Shown here: in pieces, positions 16,192-25,576 of the stretch
Layout of the letters: each line of letters begins with the position of its first letter
Position numbering within the stretch: position 1 is the stretch's first letter
NCBI GenBank assembly: GCA_035906055.1
Contig: JAMIFV010000076.1
Coordinates: forward strand, 1-45,169
DNA from: JAMIFV01 sp035906055
GTDB lineage: Bacteria > Pseudomonadota > Alphaproteobacteria > Rickettsiales > JABCZZ01
Direction: 5' to 3'
DNA length: 45,169 bases
The notes under the pieces: model-generated
What the model was told of the DNA's origin: nothing
Databases searched by the model: none
The model's input: the letters and a program-made list of their open reading frames with translations, nothing else
Position numbers and translations under genes: made by a program

Positions 16192-17091
16192 TTACTTTCT
16201 GGCCAGTGGATGATGAGTATGCACAAGCCTGCTTAAGCGGTCCGGTTCCACATGCGTGTATATCTGCGTGGTGGAGATGTCGGAGTGCCCGAGCAGTTCC
16301 TGTATCACCCTGAGGTCGGCCCCGCCGGAAAGCAGGTGGCTGGCAAAGGAATGGCGCAGCGTGTGCGGGGAGATCAGTTCCGGGTCAAGGCCTGCACGCA
16401 CGGCAAGCGCCTTGAGCAGTTGTGCGAAGCGCTGCCGCGTGAGGTGGCCTTCCTTGGCACCGGAGGGAAACAGGAACGGTGATTCGTTCTGTTGCGTTGC
16501 AGCATACTGGTTGACGGCCTCTATGGCGCTGTCATGCAGCGGCACCATGCGCTCTTTGTTACCCTTGCCGCGTATGATGAGAAAAGGTGTCGCATTGTTC
16601 GCCGTCTTGCGCAGGGTGGAAGCGGGAAGCGTCACCAGTTCGGATACGCGCAGGCCGCTGGCATAAAGCAGCTCAAGCATGGCGGTGAGGCGCAGATCGT
16701 CTTCGGAATGCGCCTGCGTGAGGAGTTTTTCAATGTCTTCCTGCGAGAGGCTCTTAGGCAGGCGGCGTTTCTGCTTCGGCGTTTCCAGTGTGGAGGCGGG
16801 GTCGTCCTTGCGGATGTTTTCCGTGAACAGGAAATGATAGAACTGGCGCAGGCTGCTGACACGGCGCGATATGCTGCTGGGCGCAAGCCCTCGCCTGGCG
16901 AGGCTTGCAAGATACGTTTCAAGATCACGGCGTTCGGCGGTTTCCAGCGGCGCTTTCTTCGCGGTGAGGAACATGCACGCGTCTTCAAGGTCGCGCCGGT
17001 AGGATTGCAGCGTGTTCTCCGACGCACCGCGCTCGGCGGCCATCATCTCTAAAAAGGAATCAAGGAGCGCGGTAGCTTTGTATTGCGTCAT
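16192..17091 (-). CDS. xerD: Site-specific tyrosine recombinase XerD
   Basis: A 299-residue recombinase that resolves chromosome dimers at dif together with XerC and FtsK. The N-terminal SAM-like core-binding domain (DSFLEMMAAERGASENTLQSY) precedes the catalytic domain, which has R in ASGLRVSEL, K in GKGNKERMVPL, HTLRHSFASHLL (H and R), H in LGHSDISTTQIYTHV, and the nucleophile Y in IYTHV. The frame extends 13 codons upstream, but MTQYKATALLD at 17091 matches the family start. It overlaps the upstream gene by about 30 bases. XerC is not excluded, but proximity to aroK favours XerD. Confidence 0.9.
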   Translation of the reverse strand: MTQYKATALLDSFLEMMAAERGASENTLQSYRRDLEDACMFLTAKKAPLETAERRDLETYLASLARRGLAPSSISRRVSSLRQFYHFLFTENIRKDDPASTLETPKQKRRLPKSLSQEDIEKLLTQAHSEDDLRLTAMLELLYASGLRVSELVTLPASTLRKTANNATPFLIIRGKGNKERMVPLHDSAIEAVNQYAATQQNESPFLFPSGAKEGHLTRQRFAQLLKALAVRAGLDPELISPHTLRHSFASHLLSGGADLRVIQELLGHSDISTTQIYTHVEPDRLSRLVHTHHPLARK

Positions 17092-18550
17092 ACGCGATGC
17101 TTCTGGCTTCTTTGGTGAATCCGGTGCCATTGAGTGCCTTGATCACGGGCACCAGCACCACTTCGTGCACTTTCTCGATGTCTTCGCTTTCCAGTATCAG
17201 CGCCGCAAGCATGAGCACTTCGCCCTTGCGCCCGGCATGTGCCGCCACGCTGAGCCTGTCCATGAGCGCTGCGGGGGGGATGTTGCCGTCATAGCGGCCT
17301 TTGCGGTCGAAGAGTTTATCCCAGACGGACGCAGGCACCTGATAGCCGAACACTTCCATAATGGACAGCAGGCGCGTGGCTCGGCGCGTATCCTGCGTGG
17401 CGGCCGCAGAATCCACCGCGAGGCGGGCTATAACGGTATTATCCGCTTCGCTGGGTGGGTTGCCTGCGCCCAGCGCGCCCACGAGGCTGGTTACGTCGCT
17501 GGCGAGCGGTGTCGCAAAAGGCATGGGCGGGGTTTTAGTGGCGGCATTGGGCGCGATCATGCCGGTGGCCAGCGCCTTGCTCTGCACCTTCTCGAAGAAT
17601 TTCTGCTCCAGCTTGGGCACGGCGAGGATGTATTTCAGCGTCACGGGCGGCAGGCTGTCGAGTTTGTCCCTGATACGGTCGAGTTCGCCTGCCAGTTTGA
17701 TGGCGGCGAAGTCCAGAAGCGAAATGGATGCGGGCAGGTTCTTGATCTGGAATTTCTTGTCGGAAAACGCGTGCACGATGTCCTGCAGGAAGGGATCGTC
17801 CTTCGCGCGCGATTCGCGCAGCAGGTCCAGCGCGAGGTTGGCTTCTTCGTATTTTCCCGCAGCCGCCTTGCAGATGATGCTGAGCTTCTGCCAGAACGCG
17901 AGGTCGGTTTCGTCGTTGATCGCCTGTGCCTGCGCCATCTGGCAGGCGGAGGTGGTATCATCCTTCAGCAAGAGGAGTTGTGCCTGCAGTTTTTTGACCG
18001 AAGGGGTGGCAAGCTTGGGCGGCACCGCGCCAAGCAGTTGCAGCGCCCTGTCTTCTTCGCCCAGCGCCACCAAAGCTTCGGCGCGTTTGGCCAGCCACTC
18101 GCCCTTGCTGCCCTCAGGCGCCGTGGCGCTTGTCAGCAGCAGGCTGCTCACCTGTGTGCGCAGCGCTGCATTGCCGATGCCTGATTTAATCCACGAGAGC
18201 AGCGCCGATGCGGAAGCATAATCGCTGCCTTTCCAGATGGTGGCGGGCAGGCCGCCGTTATTTTCCTGCAAAGTGCCCAGCCCGTCGATGGAAGGTGCTT
18301 CGATCGCGCTTACGTCAATGGTAACGGCTGGCTTTGCCGCCGTGGAAAGGGCAGGAGGCGTCTGCGGTATCGCCAGTGTTTCGCGCGGGCCGGGTGTGGT
18401 TAAGGCCTGTGGCTGCGCGGGCGTGTATTGTGCCAGTGGCGCAGCCGTCCCCGTGGGAGCCTCCGGCCCCGTTTCAGCGGCAAGAACCTGCCCTGATAGC
18501 ACTGCCGTGAGCAATGCCAGCTGTGAACGCTTACTTAACAAACCTGTCAT
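17060..18550 (-). CDS. Conserved exported protein, probably alpha-helical, upstream of xerD
   Basis: A 496-residue protein starting at ATG 18550 with a signal peptide (LALLTAVLSGQVLAAETG). The open frame upstream of this begins with TTG and lacks sense. A proline/alanine-rich linker (about 25-85) is followed by an all-helical region rich in alanine and leucine (such as EDRALQLLGAVPPKLATP), suggesting a TPR-like or alpha-solenoid repeat. The function is unknown. Genes of this type sit between aroK and xerD in alphaproteobacteria. It overlaps the small ORF upstream by 20 bases and xerD downstream by about 30, so the three genes form a tightly packed minus-strand operon. Confidence 0.7.
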   Translation of the reverse strand: MTGLLSKRSQLALLTAVLSGQVLAAETGPEAPTGTAAPLAQYTPAQPQALTTPGPRETLAIPQTPPALSTAAKPAVTIDVSAIEAPSIDGLGTLQENNGGLPATIWKGSDYASASALLSWIKSGIGNAALRTQVSSLLLTSATAPEGSKGEWLAKRAEALVALGEEDRALQLLGAVPPKLATPSVKKLQAQLLLLKDDTTSACQMAQAQAINDETDLAFWQKLSIICKAAAGKYEEANLALDLLRESRAKDDPFLQDIVHAFSDKKFQIKNLPASISLLDFAAIKLAGELDRIRDKLDSLPPVTLKYILAVPKLEQKFFEKVQSKALATGMIAPNAATKTPPMPFATPLASDVTSLVGALGAGNPPSEADNTVIARLAVDSAAATQDTRRATRLLSIMEVFGYQVPASVWDKLFDRKGRYDGNIPPAALMDRLSVAAHAGRKGEVLMLAALILESEDIEKVHEVVLVPVIKALNGTGFTKEARSIAYDAIQSYRAP

Positions 18551-18659
18551 TGGGCAGCACTTTCTCAACCGTCTGGATTTGCGGAGCAATCTCATGCATG
18601 GAGAGAAATGCTCCCCCGGCGGCAACGGCCAGCAATAACGCGACAACCAGCACTTTCAT
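18531..18659 (-). CDS. Small single-pass membrane protein (42 residues)
   Basis: A short frame not large enough for usual gene calling. It opens MKVLVVALLLAVAAGGAFLS and ends EKVLPNDRFVK. It is one hydrophobic N-terminal segment followed by a short hydrophilic tail with a 'VEKV(I/L)P(N/D)DRF' ending that I associate with small alphaproteobacterial proteins in this position. It is preceded by a weak ribosome-binding site (GAGTGAAG), lies 45 bases from the divergent aroK start, and overlaps the next gene by 20 bases, suggesting translational coupling. Confidence 0.6.
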   Translation of the reverse strand: MKVLVVALLLAVAAGGAFLSMHEIAPQIQTVEKVLPNDRFVK

Positions 18660-18704
18660 CATGATTAGCTTCACTCTTTATCGGTATTAGGTTAGACGGT
18701 ACGT

Positions 18705-19277
18705 ATGGCAGAGCATAGCACAGTTTCCCCAATCCGCAATCGGCTAGGACTCGCGCGCCCGCTGGTGCTGGTGGGTCTCATGGGCGCAGGCAAGACCACG
18801 ATCGGCCGCAGGCTGGCCAAGGAGATCGGGCTCGATTTCTACGATTCCGACGTGGAGATAACCGAAGCAGCAGGCTGCAGTATTTCCGATATTTTTGCCA
18901 TATACGGCGAGCCTGTTTTCCGCGATCTTGAAAAGCGTGTGATGCAGCGGCTTATTGCGTCTGAGCCTGCCATCATCGCTACCGGGGGCGGTGCGTTCAT
19001 TAATACCGAAGTGCGCCAGCTCATTAAAAGCAATGCCTATTCGCTGTGGCTGCGCGCCGACCTCGATACGCTGGAAGACCGCGTCTCCCGCCGCAATACG
19101 CGCCCGCTGCTGGAACAGGGCGACAAGCGCGCCATACTTGCCCGCCTGATGGACGAGCGCTACCCTGTTTACGCGGAAGCAGACCTGCACATTAACAGCG
19201 GCAGCGGCGCGCATGAACTGATCGTAGACCAGATAGCAAACCTGCTGGCCGCGCACCTTGATAAGGAAAAACCATGA
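18705..19277 (+). CDS. aroK: Shikimate kinase
   Basis: A 190-residue P-loop kinase that phosphorylates shikimate at the 3-hydroxyl, step five of the chorismate pathway. It has Walker A GLMGAGKTTIGRRLA, the shikimate-binding DSD motif (FYDSDVEI), the FR of EPVFRDLE, the GGGAF motif and the lid region SRRNTRPLL. The N-terminal extension of about 15 residues is common in alphaproteobacteria. It overlaps aroB by four bases (ATGA). Confidence 0.95.
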   Translation: MAEHSTVSPIRNRLGLARPLVLVGLMGAGKTTIGRRLAKEIGLDFYDSDVEITEAAGCSISDIFAIYGEPVFRDLEKRVMQRLIASEPAIIATGGGAFINTEVRQLIKSNAYSLWLRADLDTLEDRVSRRNTRPLLEQGDKRAILARLMDERYPVYAEADLHINSGSGAHELIVDQIANLLAAHLDKEKP

Positions 19278-20377
19278 GCAAGACCCTGCGCGTAGACCTC
19301 GGCGACCGCAGTTATGATATTCTGGCAGGCAGCGGCTTGCTGGCAAACGCGGGCGAGCTGATGAAACCGCTGCTTCGCCGCCCGCGCGTCATTATCGTGA
19401 CGGATACGAATGTTGCACCGCACTATGCCGCGCCGCTGGAAGCATCGCTCGCGCAAAGCGGCATCGCTTCGCAGCGCGTAGTGCTGCCCGCAGGCGAAGC
19501 AACCAAAAGCATGAGGGGGCTGGAATCGCTCACCGATGCCTTGTTCGAGCTTAAGCCCGACCGCAACACCACATTGGTGGCGCTGGGCGGCGGTGTCATA
19601 GGCGATATTACCGGATTCGCCGCCAGCATCGTGCTGCGCGGCATTGATTTCATCCAGATTCCCACCACGCTGCTCTCGCAGGTGGACAGCGCCGTCGGCG
19701 GCAAGACCGGCATCAACAACGCGTTCGGCAAGAACCTCATCGGCAGTTTCTACCAGCCAAAACTGGTGCTGGCCGATATCGGCTCGCTCAAAACCCTGCC
19801 GCGCAGGCAGATGCTGGCGGGCTATGCGGAAGTAGTAAAATACGGCGTTATTTCCAATGCGCCGTTCTTCGCGTGGCTACAGGAGAATGGAACTTCGGCG
19901 ATAGCGGGTGATGAAATAGTGCTGGCGCATATCGTTTATGAAAGCTGCAAGGCGAAGGCCGACATCGTGGGCAGGGACGAACGCGAGTCCGGCCTGCGCG
20001 CGCTGCTCAATTTCGGCCATACGCTCGGCCATGCGCTGGAAGCGGAAGCGGGTTTCAGCGATACATTGCTGCACGGTGAAGCGGTGGCTGTCGGTATGGT
20101 GCTGGCGCTGCGCCTTTCGGTCATGCGCGGGCTGTGCAAGGCGCAAGACTATGAGCAGGTGAAAGCGCACCTGAAGGTGGCGGGCCTGCCGGTGTCGCCG
20201 CTGGATATCGCTCCTGCATGGGATAAGGCGGCCCTTATCGGGCATTGCTATCAGGATAAGAAAGCGCGCGACGGCAGCCTCACCTTTGTGCTGGCGCAGC
20301 AACTGGGCAAGACGGATATCTACCACGATGTTACACGGCAGGAGCTTGAAGCCCTGCTGGCCGAAGTGGTGAAATGA
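19274..20377 (+). CDS. aroB: 3-dehydroquinate synthase
   Basis: A 367-residue NAD- and metal-dependent enzyme that converts DAHP to 3-dehydroquinate, step two of the chorismate pathway. Visible motifs are the NAD-binding GGGVIGDITGF, QIPTTLLSQVDSAVGGKTGIN, and metal ligands in GYAEVVKYG (E), NFGHTLGHALE (H) and LLHGEAVAVGM (H). Length is normal. It is coupled to aroK upstream and to a small ORF downstream through four-base overlaps. Confidence 0.96.
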   Translation: MSKTLRVDLGDRSYDILAGSGLLANAGELMKPLLRRPRVIIVTDTNVAPHYAAPLEASLAQSGIASQRVVLPAGEATKSMRGLESLTDALFELKPDRNTTLVALGGGVIGDITGFAASIVLRGIDFIQIPTTLLSQVDSAVGGKTGINNAFGKNLIGSFYQPKLVLADIGSLKTLPRRQMLAGYAEVVKYGVISNAPFFAWLQENGTSAIAGDEIVLAHIVYESCKAKADIVGRDERESGLRALLNFGHTLGHALEAEAGFSDTLLHGEAVAVGMVLALRLSVMRGLCKAQDYEQVKAHLKVAGLPVSPLDIAPAWDKAALIGHCYQDKKARDGSLTFVLAQQLGKTDIYHDVTRQELEALLAEVVK

Positions 20378-20565
20378 GCGGGAAACCCTATCTCATCGAA
20401 TATACGCGCATAGGCGCGCAGGTGAAGGTGACGGCCTGCGACCCGGACACGGGCATCGAAGCGAGCGTTATCGTGCCTGCCAGCACGTCACAGAAAGATA
20501 TGTCCGACCTTGCCGTGCGCAAGCTGCACTATGTGATGAACAGGAAAGAAAACCCGTCGTCATAA
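20374..20565 (+). CDS. DUF6898-like small protein downstream of aroB
   Basis: A 63-residue protein (opens MSGKPYLIEYTRIGAQVKV) with a compact beta-beta-alpha look. Small proteins of this kind follow aroB in many alphaproteobacteria. I assign DUF6898 from memory of sequence and context, and the function is unknown. The start overlaps the aroB stop (ATGA), so it is translated with aroB. Its last six bases overlap the convergent gene. Confidence 0.7.
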   Translation: MSGKPYLIEYTRIGAQVKVTACDPDTGIEASVIVPASTSQKDMSDLAVRKLHYVMNRKENPSS

Positions 20566-21873
20566 AGGCTGCGTGAGCAACAGCGCGATGGCGATGAAGC
20601 TGAACGCCGCGCTGAGCGAAATTCCTACCCTGTAGATGCTGATATTACCCGCCTGTTGCTGATACTTCACCGCCAGCCCGTGCATGAGCGCGAATAATAT
20701 CACCACCGGATAGGCATAGCGCGCGTCGGCATAGTTGCTGTTGGTGGTGCGCAGCAGCAGGTAAAGCGCGGCGCATATCATGAAGCCAGCGAAACCGGCG
20801 AGCAGCAGGAGGGTTAGACGCTCCGGCATCTCCAGCTTTTTCCATGCGCGCAACACGGACGCCACGCCGTAGACGAGCATGGCCAGCCATACCACTTTCT
20901 GCACGATGATGAGGTCAGGGCAGGGCCAGTTCAGTGAACTGTTGCCAAGCAGCAGCGTGTGCAGCCACACATTCCAGAACGATTCCTGCCCGAGGCCGAG
21001 CTGCGTATCGTAAAGGAACAGGAACGGGTTGAAGCTGCTGATGCGGCTCCATACATACTCCCACGCGTAAGACTCTTCAGTAATGTGGGTCATGATCCAG
21101 CCGTGACGGGTGGTGTGCGAGTTGCACAGCCATGCGAAAGCGCCGGAAATGATAAGCCCGGGCCGCAAGAGCTTGCCTATGTTACGGCGTTGCTGCCATA
21201 GTGTGAATGCCAGCGCAAGGGTTGCAAGCCAGACCATCACCACGCCGCTGTTCTTGCCCAGCACCGCCAGCCCCGCCCACCAGAAGGCGATGGAAAGGCT
21301 GCCTGCTTCGCGTGTCTTTATCCAGCGTATGAGGCCGTAGAAAGCACCCGCCTGTCCGGCGAACAGCATGACATCGCACGATAGCCTGCCAGCCATGGTG
21401 ATGCCCACAGGCCAGAAGAAGAATAACAGCAGCGCAAAATAATAGCTGCCTGACCCCGGTTGCAGCAGCAGGCGCAGTATGTGCATGCCGTTGATAAGGA
21501 ACAGGGCATAAATGCCGAAGGAAAGGTAACGCGCGAGCTGTTCGGGTTCCGGCAGCTCCAGAGCGCGCGCGCTGCCAAGCAGGGCGGCGCAGAGCACGTA
21601 ATACAGCGGCGGGTGGCGCGCTGCGGCTCCGATGCCGTCCTCAGGCGTGGGCAGCCTGTGATTGTCCAGCAGGAACTCCACATAGGTCATGTGCGAGATG
21701 GAATCGACGGTGAAATCCTCCCATCCGGTCGCGCATATGTGGAACTGGATGAGCGCCAGCACCGCGCCAAACAGCAGCAACGTTACCCGGTCGAACCCGG
21801 CCCTGTAGGAGTAATACAGACTCAGCGCGGCGATAAGGGCAAAGGGCACCAACGCTGCGAGCAGTTGCGTCAT
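20560..21873 (-). CDS. GT-C fold (GT39/ArnT-like) membrane glycosyltransferase
   Basis: A 437-residue polytopic protein with about 10-12 membrane segments. The first long extracytoplasmic loop has the acidic pair region WEDFTVDSISH and then AARHPPLYYVL, the arrangement of PMT/ArnT/GT39-like enzymes, which transfer sugars from polyprenyl-phosphate donors in the periplasm. The acceptor is unknown; LPS or a protein is possible given the neighbours. Its start overlaps the surA stop (ATGA, 21870-21873), so it closes the lptF-lptG-lptD-surA group where many alphaproteobacteria have pdxA. Confidence 0.72.
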   Translation of the reverse strand: MTQLLAALVPFALIAALSLYYSYRAGFDRVTLLLFGAVLALIQFHICATGWEDFTVDSISHMTYVEFLLDNHRLPTPEDGIGAAARHPPLYYVLCAALLGSARALELPEPEQLARYLSFGIYALFLINGMHILRLLLQPGSGSYYFALLLFFFWPVGITMAGRLSCDVMLFAGQAGAFYGLIRWIKTREAGSLSIAFWWAGLAVLGKNSGVVMVWLATLALAFTLWQQRRNIGKLLRPGLIISGAFAWLCNSHTTRHGWIMTHITEESYAWEYVWSRISSFNPFLFLYDTQLGLGQESFWNVWLHTLLLGNSSLNWPCPDLIIVQKVVWLAMLVYGVASVLRAWKKLEMPERLTLLLLAGFAGFMICAALYLLLRTTNSNYADARYAYPVVILFALMHGLAVKYQQQAGNISIYRVGISLSAAFSFIAIALLLTQPL

Positions 21874-23228
21874 TGTATCCTTGTTTCGATGAAGGCGGAG
21901 CGTTTCAGGTCGCGCATGTATTTCTGGGCTTCAAGCTCCAGCTTCTGCGCGTAAATAGCCTGCTTGGTGGCGCCGGTGTCGGCATTCGTGCGCGCGACGG
22001 ACGTATCCGCCGGAAGCTCGATGCGTTCGCACAGCATGAACAGGCGGATGCCCTGCGGCGTCACCACCGGCTGCGATACGCCGCCTACATTCATGATCAT
22101 GAGCAGTTCGCGCAGCTTCTCCGGCATTTCGTCGGATACGGCGCGGTTAAGCGTCACGGTGAAATCCACGTCTTCAAGGTCGCCTGCGCCCGCCATGGAT
22201 TTATCCTCGCATTTTCCGGGCTTGCGCGCCACCTCGCGCGAGAGCTTGAGCAGCAGTTCCGCTTCCTGCTCCTTGGCGTCGGGCTTCATGTTCATGAGGA
22301 TCTGCTTATAGGTAAGCTCGGCGCGCGGTTCCGGTGCCAGTTCTTCCGCATCCGCCACCTTATTCTCGATGGGCTTCTCGGCCATGGCGGGCACTTTGCG
22401 GAAATCCACCAGCTTCACGATCTGGTAGCCGCTGGCTGTGCGTACCGGGACGGATACGCCGCCTTTAGCAAGGCCGGTGATGCCTTTGACGATGATGGGA
22501 TCAAGCTGGGCGGTTTCCACCCAGAACGGTTCCGCACGCACGGCCCCGGTGGAACTGGAGAACTGCGCGGCCACCGCTTCGAACTGCGCGCCGTTATGGA
22601 TGGCGTCGGCCAGCTTGACGGCAATGGCCCGTATCTTGGGTTCGTTCTTGGGTGAATCTACCGGCAGCTGCATCACGGCGATTTTCACTTCCTTGGCAAG
22701 CGGCTGCTGCACGGCAGGTTTTGCTGCTGCTGCCTTGTTCTGGCCCGACTTGCGCGACACGTAGCGCGCGATCTCCGCGTCACTGATGCGGATGCGCGGG
22801 CGCACCTTTCTCAGCACGATCTCAGACCATGTCATCTGCGCGCGCACCTGATCCTCGAATGAGCTCATGGAAAGGCCGCGCTGGCGGATGAATTCTTCAA
22901 GGCTGCCCGGTGGCCTGTTGCTCTGCTGCTCGATCTGGGAAAACCCTTCCTTCAGTTTTTCCGGCGGGATGGTAATGCCGTTGCGTTCGCCCTCTTCGCG
23001 CTGGAGCTGTTCGTCAACCAGCTGGCGCAGTATCTGCGGCATGAGGCGGGCGCGGTTTTCGGCATTATCGGGAATGCCGGTGGTAGCCATGACGATATCC
23101 ACGCGTTCGCCCAGGTCGAGCGTGGAGATGATCTTGTCATTGACGACGGCGGCGATATCAATGCTGGAGGCAAGGGCCGTGCTGCTGCAAAGGGCGATGG
23201 CAGCAATTAAGGATGCTAGGCGTTTCAC
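21870..23228 (-). CDS. surA: Peptidyl-prolyl isomerase / chaperone SurA
   Basis: A 452-residue periplasmic chaperone for outer-membrane proteins including LptD. The signal peptide is MKRLASLIAAIALCSSTALA. The SurA N-domain (IAAVVNDKIISTLDLGERV...RQLVDEQLQREE) is followed by two parvulin-like regions (about 180-285 and 305-430), with the usual FEAVAAQFSS and GLAKGGVSVPVRTASGYQI. The parvulin active sites look degenerate. It overlaps lptD upstream by four bases (ATGA), so the chaperone and its client are translated together. Confidence 0.88.
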   Translation of the reverse strand: MKRLASLIAAIALCSSTALASSIDIAAVVNDKIISTLDLGERVDIVMATTGIPDNAENRARLMPQILRQLVDEQLQREEGERNGITIPPEKLKEGFSQIEQQSNRPPGSLEEFIRQRGLSMSSFEDQVRAQMTWSEIVLRKVRPRIRISDAEIARYVSRKSGQNKAAAAKPAVQQPLAKEVKIAVMQLPVDSPKNEPKIRAIAVKLADAIHNGAQFEAVAAQFSSSTGAVRAEPFWVETAQLDPIIVKGITGLAKGGVSVPVRTASGYQIVKLVDFRKVPAMAEKPIENKVADAEELAPEPRAELTYKQILMNMKPDAKEQEAELLLKLSREVARKPGKCEDKSMAGAGDLEDVDFTVTLNRAVSDEMPEKLRELLMIMNVGGVSQPVVTPQGIRLFMLCERIELPADTSVARTNADTGATKQAIYAQKLELEAQKYMRDLKRSAFIETRIQ

Positions 23229-25576
23229 TGGGGGCTCCCTGAACTGGATTCACTGGTCTGCGAAAGAGGCATAGCAGTTCCCTGCGCGGATTCAACCTCA
23301 TTAAGGTTTCCGGCCCCGTCAAGGGTCGGTTTGGAGCTGATCTCGCCATCGCCGAAATTATTGAGTACAATCAACAGGCCAAAGGTGGTGGAGGGCCTTA
23401 CATCTGCCTGGCTGATGAAGCTGCGGCCTATGGACGCGGTGACCCTCAGGCACTCATTATGGAACATCAGCGCCGTGCCTATGCCCACCGTGCTGGCCTC
23501 GATGTCCAGCGCGCTGCTGCTCTGCGGCAGGAAGGCGGAGCGCACCAGCGCCTGGTCGTTACTGCCAAGGTCGCGGCGTGCGTTCATGCTCCACTGCCAG
23601 TTGGGCGTGATGTCCCAGAAGGCGTTGCCGAAGACTTCCTTGCGGTTGCCGAAGATGGGGTCGTTACGCAGCGCGGTGTAGGTTACGTCGAACCCCACCG
23701 GGTTCATGGCGAACACCATGTTCACGTTGTTGCTGAGCGGGATGAGGCTGTCGCGGTCAAGCCTGAAGCTGTAGGACACGTCGAACCAGCGGTATTTAAG
23801 CCCCAGCCTGCCGATATAGTCGGAGAAATGCGGGTCGGGGTCGTTAGTGATGGGAAACGCGCTGTCGTCGTCTTCCTGATAGGTCTGGCCCAGCAGCCAT
23901 TCGATCCACTCGTCCTCCGCCGTCTGCAGATGGCCGCGCATGCCGTACGTGAAGCGCGCGCCGCTTTCCACCTGGTCAAGGCCGGTATAGCGGTTGGCGG
24001 AGAAGAGGTTGGTGTCGTTGAGTTCCGCCACCTGGCTGTCCTCGTTGGGTATTTTGAGCGTAGGCGTCCTGCGCGGGCTCACGGCCACTTCCGCCATGGG
24101 CGCTATCATCAGGCTGCTGTTATCGCCCATCCTGCGCACGAACGGATAACGCCAGTTGAGCGTTGCCTGCGGAATCACCCTGCCCAGTGTGCCGCTATAG
24201 GGATTGGCGGGGTCGGTCGTCACCTGATCGCTGATGTCGTACACGTCGCCGCGTAGCGCAGCGCCCGCTTCAAATACCTGTCCGCTACGCGTGATGTAAG
24301 GGATCTTCCAGCCTGCCGTGCCCGAGAAACGGCGCGTACTCACGCCCTCATTGCGCTGGGTGACAAGCAGGCCGCCATCGAGCGTGGCGCGCGAACCGGC
24401 GAACTGCGGGGCGCTTTCATAATGGAAGCGGGCTTTGGGCAGCACGGTGGGCGACACGCTGCTGTCGTCCTGCACGGTGAGGCCCTGAAAGGACAGCGCT
24501 TCCACGGAGGCGTAATTGCGGTCTTCGATGCGTTCCGCATAGGCGCGCGAGGTCAGCACGTCGCGCCAGCCGAGGCGGTAGCGCTGCAGGAAGGTGTTGT
24601 CCGTGGTGCGCTCGGCGTCGATGCCTGCGTTCCATGTATCGGAAAGCTGGTAGCGGCCATTGGCCTTGATATAACCGCGCACCTGCGAACCGGGGATGAT
24701 ATTGCCGTCGCCGTCGCGGTTGTAGGTGTCGGTGATGGCGCCGTTAACATTAAGCTCGCCGCGTTCAAACAGCTTGCGAAACTCACCAGCCAGCAGCGGG
24801 TGCTCGTCGCTGATATACCAGGGGGTGAGGGTCATATCCATATCGGGAGCGAGCGAGAGATAGACCGGCAGCTTTACTACGCTGCCAAGGTCGGTGGCGC
24901 GAAAGAACTGCGGCGTCAGCACGCCTGACTGGCTGGGTGCGTCCGGCGTGGGATGGGAGAAATAGGGCGTGTAGATGACGGGCACGCCGTAGACGTCGAG
25001 GTAGGCGTCGTTATAGGTGACGCGCTTGGCTTCGTCGTCGATCCTGGCTTTGCTGGCCTGTATCTGCCACAGCGGCGCTTTTCCCTGCTCGCCGGGTGCC
25101 GCCTTGCACACTTTGCAGGGTGAATAGACCAGCTTGTCAAGCGTGGTGACGCTTTCGCTCACGCGTTCGCCGCGCCGAGCGGCAAACAGCGAGTTGCCTT
25201 TCAGGCGTGCCTGGAAATCCTTTACCACGCCGCGCTGCATTTTGCTGGTGAGCACTACATGGTCGGCGAAGAATACGTCGCCGCTGGGCTGCATGATGCT
25301 GACATGGCCGACGGCGGTAACCTTGTCGCTGTTGATGTCATACACCACGGAATCGGCGCGCAGGATGTTATCGTCCTGCACTATCTCCACGTTGCCCGTG
25401 GCGCTGGCGATGCCGTTCCTGTCGTCGTAATGCACATGTTCCGCCACCAGCAATGCTGGTGCGTCCTGGGAGATGACGCGGTTTTTCAGGTCAACCGCAC
25501 CGGCATTGCCGCTAACCATGGCGGCAATAAGCAAGGCGGGACAGCTTTTTAGCAACAAAGACCTGAAACGACGCAT
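23225..25576 (-). CDS. lptD: LPS-assembly protein LptD
   Basis: A 783-residue outer-membrane beta-barrel that inserts LPS into the outer leaflet with LptE. The signal peptide is followed by an OstA/LptA-like jellyroll (VEHVHYDDRNGIASATGNVEI, ADHVVLTSKMQRGVVKDF) and the LptD barrel domain with the family stretch YFSHPTPDAPSQSG and cysteines in CKVCKA. The open frame extends three codons to a TTG; I use ATG 25576. It is separated from lptG by 268 bases of repeat-rich DNA and probably has its own promoter. Confidence 0.92.
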   Translation of the reverse strand: MRRFRSLLLKSCPALLIAAMVSGNAGAVDLKNRVISQDAPALLVAEHVHYDDRNGIASATGNVEIVQDDNILRADSVVYDINSDKVTAVGHVSIMQPSGDVFFADHVVLTSKMQRGVVKDFQARLKGNSLFAARRGERVSESVTTLDKLVYSPCKVCKAAPGEQGKAPLWQIQASKARIDDEAKRVTYNDAYLDVYGVPVIYTPYFSHPTPDAPSQSGVLTPQFFRATDLGSVVKLPVYLSLAPDMDMTLTPWYISDEHPLLAGEFRKLFERGELNVNGAITDTYNRDGDGNIIPGSQVRGYIKANGRYQLSDTWNAGIDAERTTDNTFLQRYRLGWRDVLTSRAYAERIEDRNYASVEALSFQGLTVQDDSSVSPTVLPKARFHYESAPQFAGSRATLDGGLLVTQRNEGVSTRRFSGTAGWKIPYITRSGQVFEAGAALRGDVYDISDQVTTDPANPYSGTLGRVIPQATLNWRYPFVRRMGDNSSLMIAPMAEVAVSPRRTPTLKIPNEDSQVAELNDTNLFSANRYTGLDQVESGARFTYGMRGHLQTAEDEWIEWLLGQTYQEDDDSAFPITNDPDPHFSDYIGRLGLKYRWFDVSYSFRLDRDSLIPLSNNVNMVFAMNPVGFDVTYTALRNDPIFGNRKEVFGNAFWDITPNWQWSMNARRDLGSNDQALVRSAFLPQSSSALDIEASTVGIGTALMFHNECLRVTASIGRSFISQADVRPSTTFGLLIVLNNFGDGEISSKPTLDGAGNLNEVESAQGTAMPLSQTSESSSGSPQ

